This document shows, piece by piece, positions 7,910-15,650 of a DNA stretch of 64,000 bases. How positions within the stretch are numbered: position 1 is the stretch's first letter; each line of letters begins with the position of its first letter. A model generated the notes under the pieces. It was not told the DNA's origin, ran no database searches, and was given only the letters and a program-made list of their open reading frames with translations. This DNA is from 34-65-8 sp963529855. Lineage in GTDB: Bacteria > Pseudomonadota > Alphaproteobacteria > Sphingomonadales > Sphingomonadaceae. The translations under genes and the position numbers were made by a program. The stretch is from positions 186,001 through 250,000 of the forward strand of contig CAURZK010000003.1 of NCBI GenBank assembly GCA_963529855.1, given 5' to 3'.

Positions 7910-8577
7910 GACTTTATGCGACTTATAAAGTCCCGGTGCCGTGCAAGTTCCGCCATACTTGCGACATGTGGGCGGGGCGGGCGCACTTCGCGGCGGATCG
8001 CGGTGATGGCCACGGTGTCGATCACCGTAACCTCGACCGTCTCGACCGCCAGACCCAGGCCGATCTGACGGCCGCCATTCAGCTCGACATAGACCTGCGC
8101 CAGCAATTCCGCGTCCAGCAGGGCACCGTGTTTGACCCGGTGGCTGCGATCGACCCCGTAACGCGTGCACAGCGCATCGAGCGAAAGCTTGGCCCCGGGA
8201 TGCTTGCGCCTCGCGATAGCGACGGTGTCGATCATCCGGTCAAGACTGACTGCGTCACGCCCGCAGATAGCCAGTTCGGCATTGAGGAAACCGAAATCGA
8301 ACCCCGCGTTGTGGGCCACCAGCGGCGCGTCGCCTAAAAACGCGATCAGTTCTTCGGCCCGGTCGCGGAACAGGGGTTTGTCGGCCAGAAATGCCGCTGA
8401 AAGGCCATGAACTGCCTCAGCACCGGCAGGCATGTCGCGTTCTGGGTTGAAGTAGGCATGGAATGTCGCGCCGGTCGGCACCCGATTGTACAATTCGACA
8501 CAGCCAATTTCGACCATCCGGTCGCCCATCCTGGGGTCGAGGCCGGTGGTTTCGGTATCGAACACGATCTCGCGCAT
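7891..8577 (-). CDS. dnaQ: DNA polymerase III epsilon subunit (3'-5' proofreading exonuclease)
   Basis: A 228-residue DEDDh exonuclease. ExoI is DTETTGLD near the N-terminus (Asp and Glu ligands), ExoII is HNAGFDFGFL and ExoIII is HGALLDA. It proofreads during chromosome replication. The start at 8577 (MREIVFDTETTG) is the family-standard one; an in-frame start at 8613 would add 12 residues. It belongs to the minus-strand run leading away from the putative origin. Confidence 0.95.
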   Translation of the reverse strand: MREIVFDTETTGLDPRMGDRMVEIGCVELYNRVPTGATFHAYFNPERDMPAGAEAVHGLSAAFLADKPLFRDRAEELIAFLGDAPLVAHNAGFDFGFLNAELAICGRDAVSLDRMIDTVAIARRKHPGAKLSLDALCTRYGVDRSHRVKHGALLDAELLAQVYVELNGGRQIGLGLAVETVEVTVIDTVAITAIRREVRPPRPHVASMAELARHRDFISRIKSPLWGN

Positions 8578-8628
8578 TGGCGTGAGTATCGGCCTCCAGC
8601 GCGCCGCTGGCAAGGGTCGCGGCGCAGT

Positions 8629-9231
8629 TTATTGCGGTTCGGCGTCAACCAGCGAAGCAATCAGTGTAGCGACCTGGCGTTCCGTTTCGGCCAGGCCGAC
8701 GCCGGTATCGATCACGTGGTCGGCCCGCGCGCGCTTTTGGGCATCGGGCACCTGAAGAGACAGGATTTTTGCAAACTTTTCCGGGGTCATGCCCGGCCGC
8801 GCCAGCACCCGTGCGCGCTGAATGTCAGCCGGAGCGGAAACCACCACGACCGCGTCGACCTGATCGGCTCCGCCTTTCTCGAACAACAAGGGGATATCGA
8901 ATACTACCAGACGCGCCCCGCCATGTTCGATCATGAATTCCCGGCGCAGCGTGGCCACGGCGGGATGCACGATTTCTTCCAGCCGGGCGAGCGCGGCCGG
9001 ATCGCCGAAAACTTGCGCGCCCAACACGTCGCGCAACACGCCTTCGGGTCCGGTCGAGCCCGGGAACGCCGCCTCGATTGCAGGGATCAGCGCGCCGCCC
9101 GGGCCTTGCAACCGGTGGACGGCGGCATCGGCATCGAACACCGGCACACCGTGGGCGGCAAACATCGCCGCGACGGTCGATTTTCCCATGCCGATCGAAC
9201 CGGTGAGGCCGAGGATGACGGGGCGCGTCAT
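8629..9231 (-). CDS. coaE: Dephospho-CoA kinase
   Basis: A 200-residue P-loop kinase that phosphorylates dephospho-CoA, the last step of CoA synthesis. Walker A is GSIGMGKS near the N-terminus, followed by the DADAAVHRL substrate region and VVFDIPLLFE. Length is usual for the family. It overlaps the 3' end of aroE by 4 nt, and the order maf-aroE-coaE-dnaQ is the usual alphaproteobacterial arrangement. Confidence 0.95.
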   Translation of the reverse strand: MTRPVILGLTGSIGMGKSTVAAMFAAHGVPVFDADAAVHRLQGPGGALIPAIEAAFPGSTGPEGVLRDVLGAQVFGDPAALARLEEIVHPAVATLRREFMIEHGGARLVVFDIPLLFEKGGADQVDAVVVVSAPADIQRARVLARPGMTPEKFAKILSLQVPDAQKRARADHVIDTGVGLAETERQVATLIASLVDAEPQ

Positions 9232-10082
9232 CCCAGCAATGCGCGCAGTGCGGCATCGTGCTCGCGTGGCGGAGCGCGGCCGAAAAACTTGTCGAACGCC
9301 GCTGCCGCCTGCCCGACCAGCATGGTGAGCCCGTCAATGGTGGGATGCCCAGCCGCCCGGGCGGCGACCAGGAAGGGCGTTTCCACCGGCGCGGTCACGA
9401 TGTCGTAGGCAATGGCACCGGGCGGCGCATGGCTCCAGTCGAACACCAGCGGCGGTTGTCCCTCCATCCCCAGGGGGCTGGCGTTGACGACGAGGTCGAG
9501 ACAGCCCTGCCGATCGTCGAATGCGAAATCGGTCGGGCCGGCGAAATGGCCGAGCGCGACAGCATGGTGTTCGCCGCCTGGTGCCAGCTCGTCGAGAAGG
9601 GCGCGGGCCTTCCCCGGATCACGGCCGGCGAGCACTATGGTAAAGCCTTCACCGGCCAGCGCGGTTACGATGGCCCGTGCCGCGCCCCCGGTTCCCAGCA
9701 CCCGCGCCATGCGAAAAAGGTGTCGCTCGCGCAGGATCGCGCCAAGCGGTTCGAGAAACCCGGCAACGTCGGTGTTGTATCCCGTCAGCGCCCCATCGGC
9801 CGCGCGTGTGACGGTGTTGACTGCACCGACGCGCAGCGCCTGCGGATCGACCCGGTCGAGCCAGGGGACCACCGCCTGCTTGTGCGGCATCGTGACATTG
9901 CATCCGCGCCACGCCGGTTCCGCGCGCCGCGCGCCGAGGTGAATCGCAAGCCCTTCCGCCGAGACGCGATGCGCGCGATAATCGCCCGCTACTTTGGCCT
10001 GTTCGAGCCAGAAGCGGTGGATCGCCGGACTCTTCGACTGCGCAATCGGATCTCCGATCACTTCGGCATACGGCGTGGTCAT
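9228..10082 (-). CDS. aroE: Shikimate dehydrogenase
   Basis: A 284-residue NADPH-dependent enzyme that reduces 3-dehydroshikimate in aromatic amino-acid synthesis. Visible motifs are the shikimate-binding GDPIAQSKSPAIH, the catalytic Lys in NVTMPHKQ, NTDVAGF, and a Rossmann glycine motif (VLGTGGAARAI). It overlaps maf upstream and coaE downstream by 4 nt each, so the run is probably one transcript. Confidence 0.95.
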   Translation of the reverse strand: MTTPYAEVIGDPIAQSKSPAIHRFWLEQAKVAGDYRAHRVSAEGLAIHLGARRAEPAWRGCNVTMPHKQAVVPWLDRVDPQALRVGAVNTVTRAADGALTGYNTDVAGFLEPLGAILRERHLFRMARVLGTGGAARAIVTALAGEGFTIVLAGRDPGKARALLDELAPGGEHHAVALGHFAGPTDFAFDDRQGCLDLVVNASPLGMEGQPPLVFDWSHAPPGAIAYDIVTAPVETPFLVAARAAGHPTIDGLTMLVGQAAAAFDKFFGRAPPREHDAALRALLG

Positions 10083-10663
10083 GCGGGCAGCTCACCCAGA
10101 TCGCGCAGCGCGGCGAGAACCGGCAGCAGTGGCATTCCCAGCACGGTAAACTGGTCGCCGTTGATGCGTTCGAACAATTGCACCCCGCGCGCCTCGATCC
10201 GGAAAACGCCGACGCAGTAGCTTACTTCGGGCCATTCGTGGGCGAGATAGTGCGCGATGAAAGCCTCGCTCAGCACGCGCACATGCAGTTCGGCGGTTTC
10301 CACGCCTCGCCATAGGACCTGATCGCCGCGCGCGAGCGTTGCGGCACTGTGCAGTTCCATCATTTTGCCGGAAAAGAAGCGCAGATGTTCGGCCGCATCT
10401 TCGATCGTGGCGGGTTTGTCGAACCGCCGACCGGCGACAGTGACAAGCGAATCGCTGCCGAGTACGAGGCGCGCAGGAGCAACAGCGGCGACGGCCAGCG
10501 CCTTTGCATCTGCCAGCGCTTGCGCGATTTTTGGAGCGGGCTGATCGGCAAGCTCCGCTTCGACCGCGCGTTCGTCCACATCAGCCGGTATCGCCTCGAA
10601 CGGAACGCCGGCGGCGGTCAGCATGGCTTTGCGCGATGCGCTCTGCGAGGCGAGGACCAGCAT
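10079..10663 (-). CDS. maf: Maf-family nucleoside triphosphate pyrophosphatase
   Basis: A 194-residue protein with the Maf signature LASQSASRKAMLTAAG at the N-terminus and the LGSDSLV motif. Maf proteins hydrolyse non-canonical or methylated NTPs and have been linked to septum control. The start at 10663 forms a TGATG junction with the ppsR stop; a longer frame reaching upstream reads through ppsR and is not used. Confidence 0.92.
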   Translation of the reverse strand: MLVLASQSASRKAMLTAAGVPFEAIPADVDERAVEAELADQPAPKIAQALADAKALAVAAVAPARLVLGSDSLVTVAGRRFDKPATIEDAAEHLRFFSGKMMELHSAATLARGDQVLWRGVETAELHVRVLSEAFIAHYLAHEWPEVSYCVGVFRIEARGVQLFERINGDQFTVLGMPLLPVLAALRDLGELPA

Positions 10664-11508
10664 CAGATCGCGCCTTCGCCGGGTTCGGGCAAGCCGTCGC
10701 CGCGACCGCGTTCGGCCAGCAGCCGGATGACGGCGGCCGCAGTCTCCTCGATCGAGCGGCGAGTCACATCGATCACCGGCCACCCGTTGTCGGCGAACAT
10801 GCGCCTGGCGAACTGGACCTCTGCCCGCACGCGGTCGTTGTCGACATAAGCGGTCTCTGTCCGTTCATTGAGGCTGAGAAGGCGGTTGCGTCGCACCTGA
10901 ACCAGCCGTTCCGGTGCAGTTGTCAGCCCGACCACCAACGGCCGCCGCAGGCTGAACAAGATGGGTGGGGGCGGGCTTTCGACCACCAGTGGTATATTGG
11001 CGGTCTTGTAGCCGCGATTGGCGAGATAAATGCTGGTCGGCGTCTTCGATGTGCGCGAAACGCCTGCCAGGACGATATCGGCTTCCTCCCAATCGTCCCA
11101 ACCGATCCCGTCGTCATGCGCGATGGTGTAGTGGATCGCGTCGACACGGCGGAAATAGGCCTCGTCCATCAGGTGTTGACGTCCCGGGCGCCCCTGCGCC
11201 GCCTGGCCGAGCTGCGCCGCCAGTGCTTCCGTCACCGCGTCGAGCGCGGGAACGACCGGCAGACCCATCTGCCGGCAATGCTCTTCCAGCCGGGTGCGGG
11301 TTTCGGCATTGACCAGCGTAAACAAGACGAGACCTGGGTTGGCGGCAAGGTCGGGGACAATCCGGTCGAGGTGCTGGCGCGAGCGGACCATGGGCCAGAA
11401 ATGGCGCACCACCTCGGTATCCTCGAACTGGGCAAGCGCCGCCTTGGCGACCATCTCGAGCGTTTCCCCGGTGCTGTCGGACACGAGGTGGAGGTGGAGG
11501 CGCGGCAT
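10663..11508 (-). CDS. ppsR: Pyruvate, phosphate/water dikinase regulatory protein (DUF299)
   Basis: A 281-residue DUF299 protein, a bifunctional ADP-dependent kinase and Pi-dependent phosphorylase that switches PEP synthase or PPDK. The N-terminus HLHLVSDSTGETLE and the unusual P-loop GVSRTSKTPTS are diagnostic. The start at 11508 is chosen because everything upstream is the non-coding origin region, although the frame stays open to 11790. In Caulobacter the homologous gene (RP001) also flanks the origin opposite hemE. Confidence 0.92.
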   Translation of the reverse strand: MPRLHLHLVSDSTGETLEMVAKAALAQFEDTEVVRHFWPMVRSRQHLDRIVPDLAANPGLVLFTLVNAETRTRLEEHCRQMGLPVVPALDAVTEALAAQLGQAAQGRPGRQHLMDEAYFRRVDAIHYTIAHDDGIGWDDWEEADIVLAGVSRTSKTPTSIYLANRGYKTANIPLVVESPPPPILFSLRRPLVVGLTTAPERLVQVRRNRLLSLNERTETAYVDNDRVRAEVQFARRMFADNGWPVIDVTRRSIEETAAAVIRLLAERGRGDGLPEPGEGAI

Positions 11509-11529
11509 GGATCTGGCGGCGGTCCGGCT

Positions 11530-11538
11530 TGTGGAGAA
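11530..11538 (-). promoter_or_regulatory. DnaA-box-like site (best match)
   Basis: TGTGGAGAA on the plus strand, reverse complement TTCTCCACA: one mismatch to the DnaA consensus TTATCCACA. Confidence 0.45.
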
Positions 11539-11545
11539 TGCGCGG

Positions 11546-11574
11546 GATAAACCACGGGAGAGGCCTGACGACAA
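11546..11574 (-). promoter_or_regulatory. Candidate ppsR promoter inside the origin region
   Basis: Minus strand TTGTCG (11569-11574), 17-bp spacer, TTTATC (11546-11551), giving a leader of about 30 nt before the start at 11508. It overlaps the origin region and lies beside the best DnaA-like box. Confidence 0.35.
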
Positions 11575-11790
11575 GTTGGGGCACGCAATCCATGCCCGAT
11601 CCGAGTCTTTCGCCCCGGCACTTGTGGACATGGGGACGGGCTTTTCGACAGGCTGGGGATAGCGGGCAGAACATTTCTTTGACTCCCGCCAGGCCGCGAG
11701 TCGTGATCTATCCGGGACCTGTTCAAGCCGGGAGAATTCGGGCACTGGCGCGCTGTCCCCGATCTCCACAGGGCCAACAGACTCCATCAT

Positions 11791-11820
11791 CCTTATCTAA
11801 GAATCTTTATTTTATTGGAT
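11791..11820. other. AT-rich strip, candidate DNA unwinding element
   Basis: Thirty bases with about 80% A+T in a strongly GC-rich window, immediately left of hemE and inside the putative oriC. It could also carry the hemE promoter. Confidence 0.5.
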
Positions 11821-11833
11821 TGGACCCGACCCG

Positions 11834-12859
11834 ATGCCCGGAATCCTGCTCGATACCCTGAATGGCAAGCGCTCCGAGCAGGTGCCCATGTGGCTCATGC
11901 GTCAGGCCGGGCGCTACCTGCCCGAGTATCGCGCGCTGCGGGCGGAAAAGGGCGGTTTTCTCGCGCTGGCCTACGATAGCGACGCCGCGGCCGAAATCAC
12001 GCTCCAGCCGATCAGGCGGTTCGGGTTCGACGGGGCCATCCTGTTTTCCGACATCCTCGTGATCCCGCATGCCATGGGCCAGGACCTGTGGTTCGAGACG
12101 GGCGAGGGGCCGCGGCTTGCCCCGCCACTGGTCGACGCCGCGTGGCAGGGACTGGAACGGGCGCCGCAGATCCTCGATCCCATTTACGACACGGTGCGCA
12201 AGACACGTGCGGCACTTGGGCCGGATACGACCATGCTGGGATTCGCGGGCAGCCCGTGGACCGTCGCAACCTACATGGTCGCCGGGCAGGGGTCGAAGGA
12301 CCAGCACGACACCCGCGCGCTCGCTTATCGCGATCCCGGTGCGTTCGGCTCGCTCATCGCGGCGATCGAAGAGATGACCCTCGCCTATCTCGTTGGGCAG
12401 ATCGATGCCGGGGTGGAGGCTGTGCAGCTTTTCGACAGCTGGGCTGGCAGCCTGTCGCCCGACCAGTACGAACGCTGGGTCATCGCTCCCAACGCGCGGC
12501 TGGTCGCGGGTCTCCATGAGGCGCGGCCCGGTGTGCCGGTTATCGGATTTCCCAAGGGATCGGGTGAGAAACTGCCGGTCTATGCCCGCGAAACCGGGGT
12601 CGATGCAGTCGGAGTGGACGAGACGATCGATCCCGTCTGGGCTGCCCGCGAGCTTCCTGGCGCGCTGCCGGTGCAGGGCAATCTCGATCCCTTGCTGCTG
12701 CTTGCCGGCGGCGCGCTGCTGGTCGAACGCACCCGTGCGATCCTGGCCGCATTCGCCGACCGGCCGCACGTGTTCAACCTGGGCCACGGCATCGGCCAGC
12801 ATACCCCGATCGAGCATGTCGAGCTGCTGATCGAGACAGTGCGCGGCTGGCGGGGGTGA
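11834..12859 (+). CDS. hemE: Uroporphyrinogen decarboxylase
   Basis: A 341-residue enzyme that decarboxylates uroporphyrinogen III to coproporphyrinogen III in haem synthesis. The signature WLMRQAGRYLPEYR (about residues 20-33) contains the substrate-binding arginines, and the second signature GFAGSPWTVATYMV is also present. hemE flanks the origin in alphaproteobacteria and is followed here by hemJ; hemH, often next in Caulobacter-type clusters, is absent. Confidence 0.96.
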   Translation: MPGILLDTLNGKRSEQVPMWLMRQAGRYLPEYRALRAEKGGFLALAYDSDAAAEITLQPIRRFGFDGAILFSDILVIPHAMGQDLWFETGEGPRLAPPLVDAAWQGLERAPQILDPIYDTVRKTRAALGPDTTMLGFAGSPWTVATYMVAGQGSKDQHDTRALAYRDPGAFGSLIAAIEEMTLAYLVGQIDAGVEAVQLFDSWAGSLSPDQYERWVIAPNARLVAGLHEARPGVPVIGFPKGSGEKLPVYARETGVDAVGVDETIDPVWAARELPGALPVQGNLDPLLLLAGGALLVERTRAILAAFADRPHVFNLGHGIGQHTPIEHVELLIETVRGWRG

Positions 12860-12884
12860 CGCGCCCAGTTGCACCGGATATAGC
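12856..12884 (+). promoter_or_regulatory. Candidate hemJ promoter
   Basis: GTGACG (12856-12861), 17-bp spacer, TATAGC (12879-12884). The -35 overlaps the hemE stop. Transcription would begin very close to the ATG at 12891, consistent with a leaderless mRNA. Confidence 0.35.
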
Positions 12885-12890
12885 GGCCAG

Positions 12891-13334
12891 ATGCAGGATT
12901 TGCTCGCAATGACATATTACTGGCTCAAGGCCGGGCATATCATCTTCGTGGTGTTCTGGATGGCCGGCCTGTTCATGCTGCCACGCCAGATGCTCTACCT
13001 CCATACCGCTACCCCCGGCACGCCCGATGCCGGCCAGTGGGAAGCGCGCATGGGATTGCTGCGCAAAATGATCCTTACCCCCAGCCTGATCGTGGTCTGG
13101 GTGCTGGGCTTGCTGCTTGCCTACGCCATCGGTGCGTTCAGCCAGGGGTGGTTTCATGCCAAGCTGCTGCTGGTGATCGCGCTGTCGGGCTATCACGGCT
13201 GGATGGTCGCCCAGTCGAAGAAAATGATCGCCGGCGCTCGTCCGCTGACCGAGAAGCAACTGCGCCTGTGGGGCGAATTTCCGGCTATTGTCCTGGCGCT
13301 GGTCGTGGTGCTGGTCGTCATCAAGCCCTTCTGA
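12891..13334 (+). CDS. hemJ: Protoporphyrinogen oxidase HemJ, membrane protein
   Basis: A 147-residue protein with four hydrophobic segments and the HemJ/UPF0093 signature YYWLKAGHIIFVVFWMAGLF near the N-terminus (conserved His), plus LPRQMLYLH. HemJ oxidises protoporphyrinogen IX in the inner membrane and replaces HemG/HemY in many alphaproteobacteria. It follows hemE after 31 nt. An internal ATG at 12909 is an alternative start. Confidence 0.92.
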   Translation: MQDLLAMTYYWLKAGHIIFVVFWMAGLFMLPRQMLYLHTATPGTPDAGQWEARMGLLRKMILTPSLIVVWVLGLLLAYAIGAFSQGWFHAKLLLVIALSGYHGWMVAQSKKMIAGARPLTEKQLRLWGEFPAIVLALVVVLVVIKPF

Positions 13335-13357
13335 GGGGGAACCGACGCCATTCGCGA

Positions 13358-13386
13358 TTGACGCTGCCCCCGGCAGAATTTATCTG
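13358..13386 (+). promoter_or_regulatory. Candidate rho promoter
   Basis: TTGACG (13358-13363), 17-bp spacer, TATCTG (13381-13386), giving an untranslated leader of about 100 nt before rho. Long rho leaders are often used for autoregulation. Confidence 0.4.
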
Positions 13387-13494
13387 CAGGGTCTCAATTC
13401 CGGCATTTCGCGTTCCAATCACCCGTGGAACCAGGTCCGCTTTCCCCAAGCCCTCACCGACCGGCCGGCCACCACCTGACTTTCGAGAACCGAT

Positions 13495-14760
13495 ATGCAC
13501 CTTAAAGAACTTAAATCGAAAACGCCGGCCGAACTGGTCGAAATGGCAGAGGAACTGGGCGTCGAGGGCGCCAGCACCATGCGCCGGCAGGACCTGATGT
13601 TCTGCATCCTGCGCGAACTGGCCGAGGATGAAGAATACGAAGAGCCGATCATGGGGGTGGGCACGATCGAGGTGCTGCAGGATGGCTTCGGCTTCCTGCG
13701 CAGCCCCGAGGCGAACTACCTCGCCGGCCCCGACGACATCTACGTTTCGCCCAACCAGGTCCGCAAATGGGGGCTGCGTACGGGCGATACCGTCGAAGGC
13801 GAAATCCGCGCACCCAAGGATGGGGAGCGCTATTTTGCCCTCACAAGCCTCAAGAGCGTTAATTTCGATGATCCGGATGCCGTGCGCCACCGGACCAACT
13901 TCGACAATCTGACGCCGCTCTATCCGGAAGAAAAGCTCAACCTCGATACCCTCGATCCCACGGTCAAGGACAAGAGCGCCCGGGTGATCGATATCATCAG
14001 TCCGCAGGGCAAGGGCCAGCGCGCGCTCATTGTCGCCCCCCCGCGCACCGGCAAGACCGTGCTGCTGCAGAACATGGCCAAGGCCATCACCGACAACCAC
14101 CCCGAGGTGTTCCTGATCGTCCTGCTGGTCGACGAGCGCCCCGAGGAAGTCACCGACATGCAGCGCAGCGTGAAGGGTGAGGTGATCTCCTCCACCTTCG
14201 ACGAGCCGGCGACGCGTCACGTGCAGGTTGCCGAAATGGTAATCGAAAAGGCCAAGCGCCTGGTCGAACACAAAAAAGACGTGGTGATCCTGCTCGATTC
14301 GATCACCCGCCTGGGCCGCGCGTATAACACCGTCGTTCCCAGCAGCGGCAAGGTGCTGACGGGCGGTGTCGATGCGAACGCACTGCAACGGCCCAAGCGG
14401 TTCTTTGGCGCTGCACGCAACATCGAGGAAGGCGGTTCGCTTTCCATCATCGCCACCGCGCTGATCGACACCGGCAGCCGTATGGACGAGGTCATCTTCG
14501 AAGAATTCAAGGGCACCGGTAACTCTGAAATCGTTCTCGATCGCAAGGTTGCCGACAAGCGCATCTTCCCCGCGCTTGACGTGGGCAAGAGTGGCACCCG
14601 CAAGGAAGAATTGCTGGTGGGCAAGGACAACCTGTCGAAGATGTGGGTGCTGCGCCGTATTCTGATGCAGATGGGCACGATCGACGCGATGGAGTTCCTC
14701 CTCGACAAGATGAAGGATTCCAAGTCGAACGAGGACTTTTTCGCGACGATGAATCAGTAG
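13495..14760 (+). CDS. rho: Transcription termination factor Rho
   Basis: A 421-residue RNA helicase. It has an N-terminal Rho_N domain (LKELKSKTPAELVEMAEELG), an RNA-binding cold-shock-like domain (about residues 50-120, with GFGFLRSPEANY), the RecA-type motor with Walker A APPRTGKT, and the Q-loop/R-loop region (LGRAYNTVVPSSGKVLTGGVD). It terminates untranslated transcripts as a hexamer. The position between hemJ and mnmE is conserved in this group; here a BLUF gene and a few others are inserted after rho. Confidence 0.98.
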   Translation: MHLKELKSKTPAELVEMAEELGVEGASTMRRQDLMFCILRELAEDEEYEEPIMGVGTIEVLQDGFGFLRSPEANYLAGPDDIYVSPNQVRKWGLRTGDTVEGEIRAPKDGERYFALTSLKSVNFDDPDAVRHRTNFDNLTPLYPEEKLNLDTLDPTVKDKSARVIDIISPQGKGQRALIVAPPRTGKTVLLQNMAKAITDNHPEVFLIVLLVDERPEEVTDMQRSVKGEVISSTFDEPATRHVQVAEMVIEKAKRLVEHKKDVVILLDSITRLGRAYNTVVPSSGKVLTGGVDANALQRPKRFFGAARNIEEGGSLSIIATALIDTGSRMDEVIFEEFKGTGNSEIVLDRKVADKRIFPALDVGKSGTRKEELLVGKDNLSKMWVLRRILMQMGTIDAMEFLLDKMKDSKSNEDFFATMNQ

Positions 14761-14788
14761 GATTCGTCAGACTGGCAGATCCGGTTGG

Positions 14789-14803
14789 CTAACACAATGT
14801 TAG
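14789..14803. repeat. Short palindrome upstream of the BLUF gene
   Basis: CTAACA-CAA-TGTTAG, a perfect 6-bp inverted repeat with a 3-bp centre, 42 bp before the BLUF start. It could be a repressor operator; no regulator is identified. Confidence 0.35.
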
Positions 14804-14816
14804 GTCATTGGTTTTA

Positions 14817-14845
14817 CTGCGATCCTCGATCAAGGAGGATCGCAG
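14817..14845 (+). promoter_or_regulatory. Hairpin that buries the BLUF gene ribosome-binding site
   Basis: Perfect 11-bp inverted repeat (CTGCGATCCTC at 14817-14827 and GAGGATCGCAG at 14835-14845) with a 7-nt loop. The right arm contains most of the Shine-Dalgarno AAGGAGG (14832-14838) and ends on the first base of the GTG start codon. In RNA it would block translation unless opened. No T-tract follows, so it is not a classic terminator of rho. Confidence 0.6.
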
Positions 14846-15234
14846 TGGAACAATTGCTCTACACCAGCACGGCCAATACCGATCTTGCCGCTGATGAAGT
14901 GTTCAAGATCGTGACAGTATCGGCGCGCAACAATCCCGCGCGCGCCGTGACCGGGTTTCTCATCTATGCCGACGGCGCCTTTCTGCAGCTGATCGAGGGG
15001 GAACGGGCCGATCTCGACGCGCTGCTCGACGTTCTGGGCCGCGATCCGCGTCACCGCGCGATCACGGTGAAAGCGCGTCGGCCGATTTCCAGCCGCAGCT
15101 TTCCGAATTGGCGGATGCAACGGGTCGATGCCAGCCGGCGCAACGTGCACGCCGCGCTGGGGCCGCTGCGTGATGCAGGGCTCCAGGGCGATATGCTGGC
15201 ACAAGTGGAAGATTTCGTGCTGGCGCGCGCCTGA
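14845..15234 (+). CDS. Stand-alone BLUF-domain blue-light photoreceptor
   Basis: A 129-residue single-domain protein. The GTG at 14845 is chosen because AAGGAGG lies 6 nt upstream; the frame is open further left but no other site has a Shine-Dalgarno sequence. The flavin-switch residues match BLUF spacing exactly: Tyr6, Asn30 and Gln48 (24 and 42 apart, as in AppA Tyr21/Asn45/Gln63). FPNW (residues 86-89) carries the late conserved Trp region. It binds FAD and signals blue light to an unknown partner; there is no effector domain. A hairpin covers its start. Confidence 0.9.
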   Translation: MEQLLYTSTANTDLAADEVFKIVTVSARNNPARAVTGFLIYADGAFLQLIEGERADLDALLDVLGRDPRHRAITVKARRPISSRSFPNWRMQRVDASRRNVHAALGPLRDAGLQGDMLAQVEDFVLARA

Positions 15235-15254
15235 TCCTGTCCGGTTTGCAGCGA

Positions 15255-15650
15255 TCAGGATTGGCGGGCGAGCTCTCCCGCCATCTTCTCCCAGACCTTG
15301 TTGATCGCCTTGAGCGGGCGGACCATAACCTTGAAATCCTTGATCATTCCCTGCTCATCGAACACGATCAGGTCGATCCCGTTGACATGTATGCCATCAA
15401 GCGTGGTTTCGAATTCCAGCAGTGCCTGGTTTCCATCCACCAGCTCGCGAACGTAGCGAAAGCCATCACCGCCGAGCACTTGGCCTGCAGCGGCGAGGTA
15501 GGCAACAACCTTGGCGCGTCCGGCTTGGGGCGTGTGGACGACGGGGGAGTGGAACACGGCGTCGGCCGCGATGATTGCCGCAAGGGCTTCCGGCTCGCTG
15601 CCGCCTTCCAGCACTTCGTGCCATCGCGCCAGGCCAGTGCGCGCGCTCAT
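15255..15650 (-). CDS. NTF2-like (SnoaL-type) protein
   Basis: A 131-residue protein of the NTF2/SnoaL cone fold: an N-terminal helix (WHEVLEGGSEPEALAAIIA), VFHSPVVHTPQAGRAKVVAYL, and strands with IDLIVFDEQGMIKDFKVMVRP. Such proteins are small hydrolases, isomerases or ligand binders; the substrate is unknown. It overlaps the dienelactone hydrolase-like gene by 4 nt and is probably co-transcribed with it. Confidence 0.75.
   Translation of the reverse strand: MSARTGLARWHEVLEGGSEPEALAAIIAADAVFHSPVVHTPQAGRAKVVAYLAAAGQVLGGDGFRYVRELVDGNQALLEFETTLDGIHVNGIDLIVFDEQGMIKDFKVMVRPLKAINKVWEKMAGELARQS

Larger units (their letters stand above)
11509..11833. other. oriC: Probable chromosomal replication origin (oriC)
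   Basis: A 325-bp gap between divergent ppsR and hemE, the position of the Caulobacter-type origin. Seen here are three motifs with the TCCACA core of a DnaA box: 11530-11538 (reverse TTCTCCACA, one mismatch to TTATCCACA), 11623-11631 and 11762-11770 (two mismatches each). A strongly AT-rich strip lies at 11791-11820. There are five GANTC sites (11603, 11681, 11698, 11780, 11801). A perfect parS lies 6 kb away. The assignment rests mainly on synteny; the boxes alone are weak. Confidence 0.75.
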
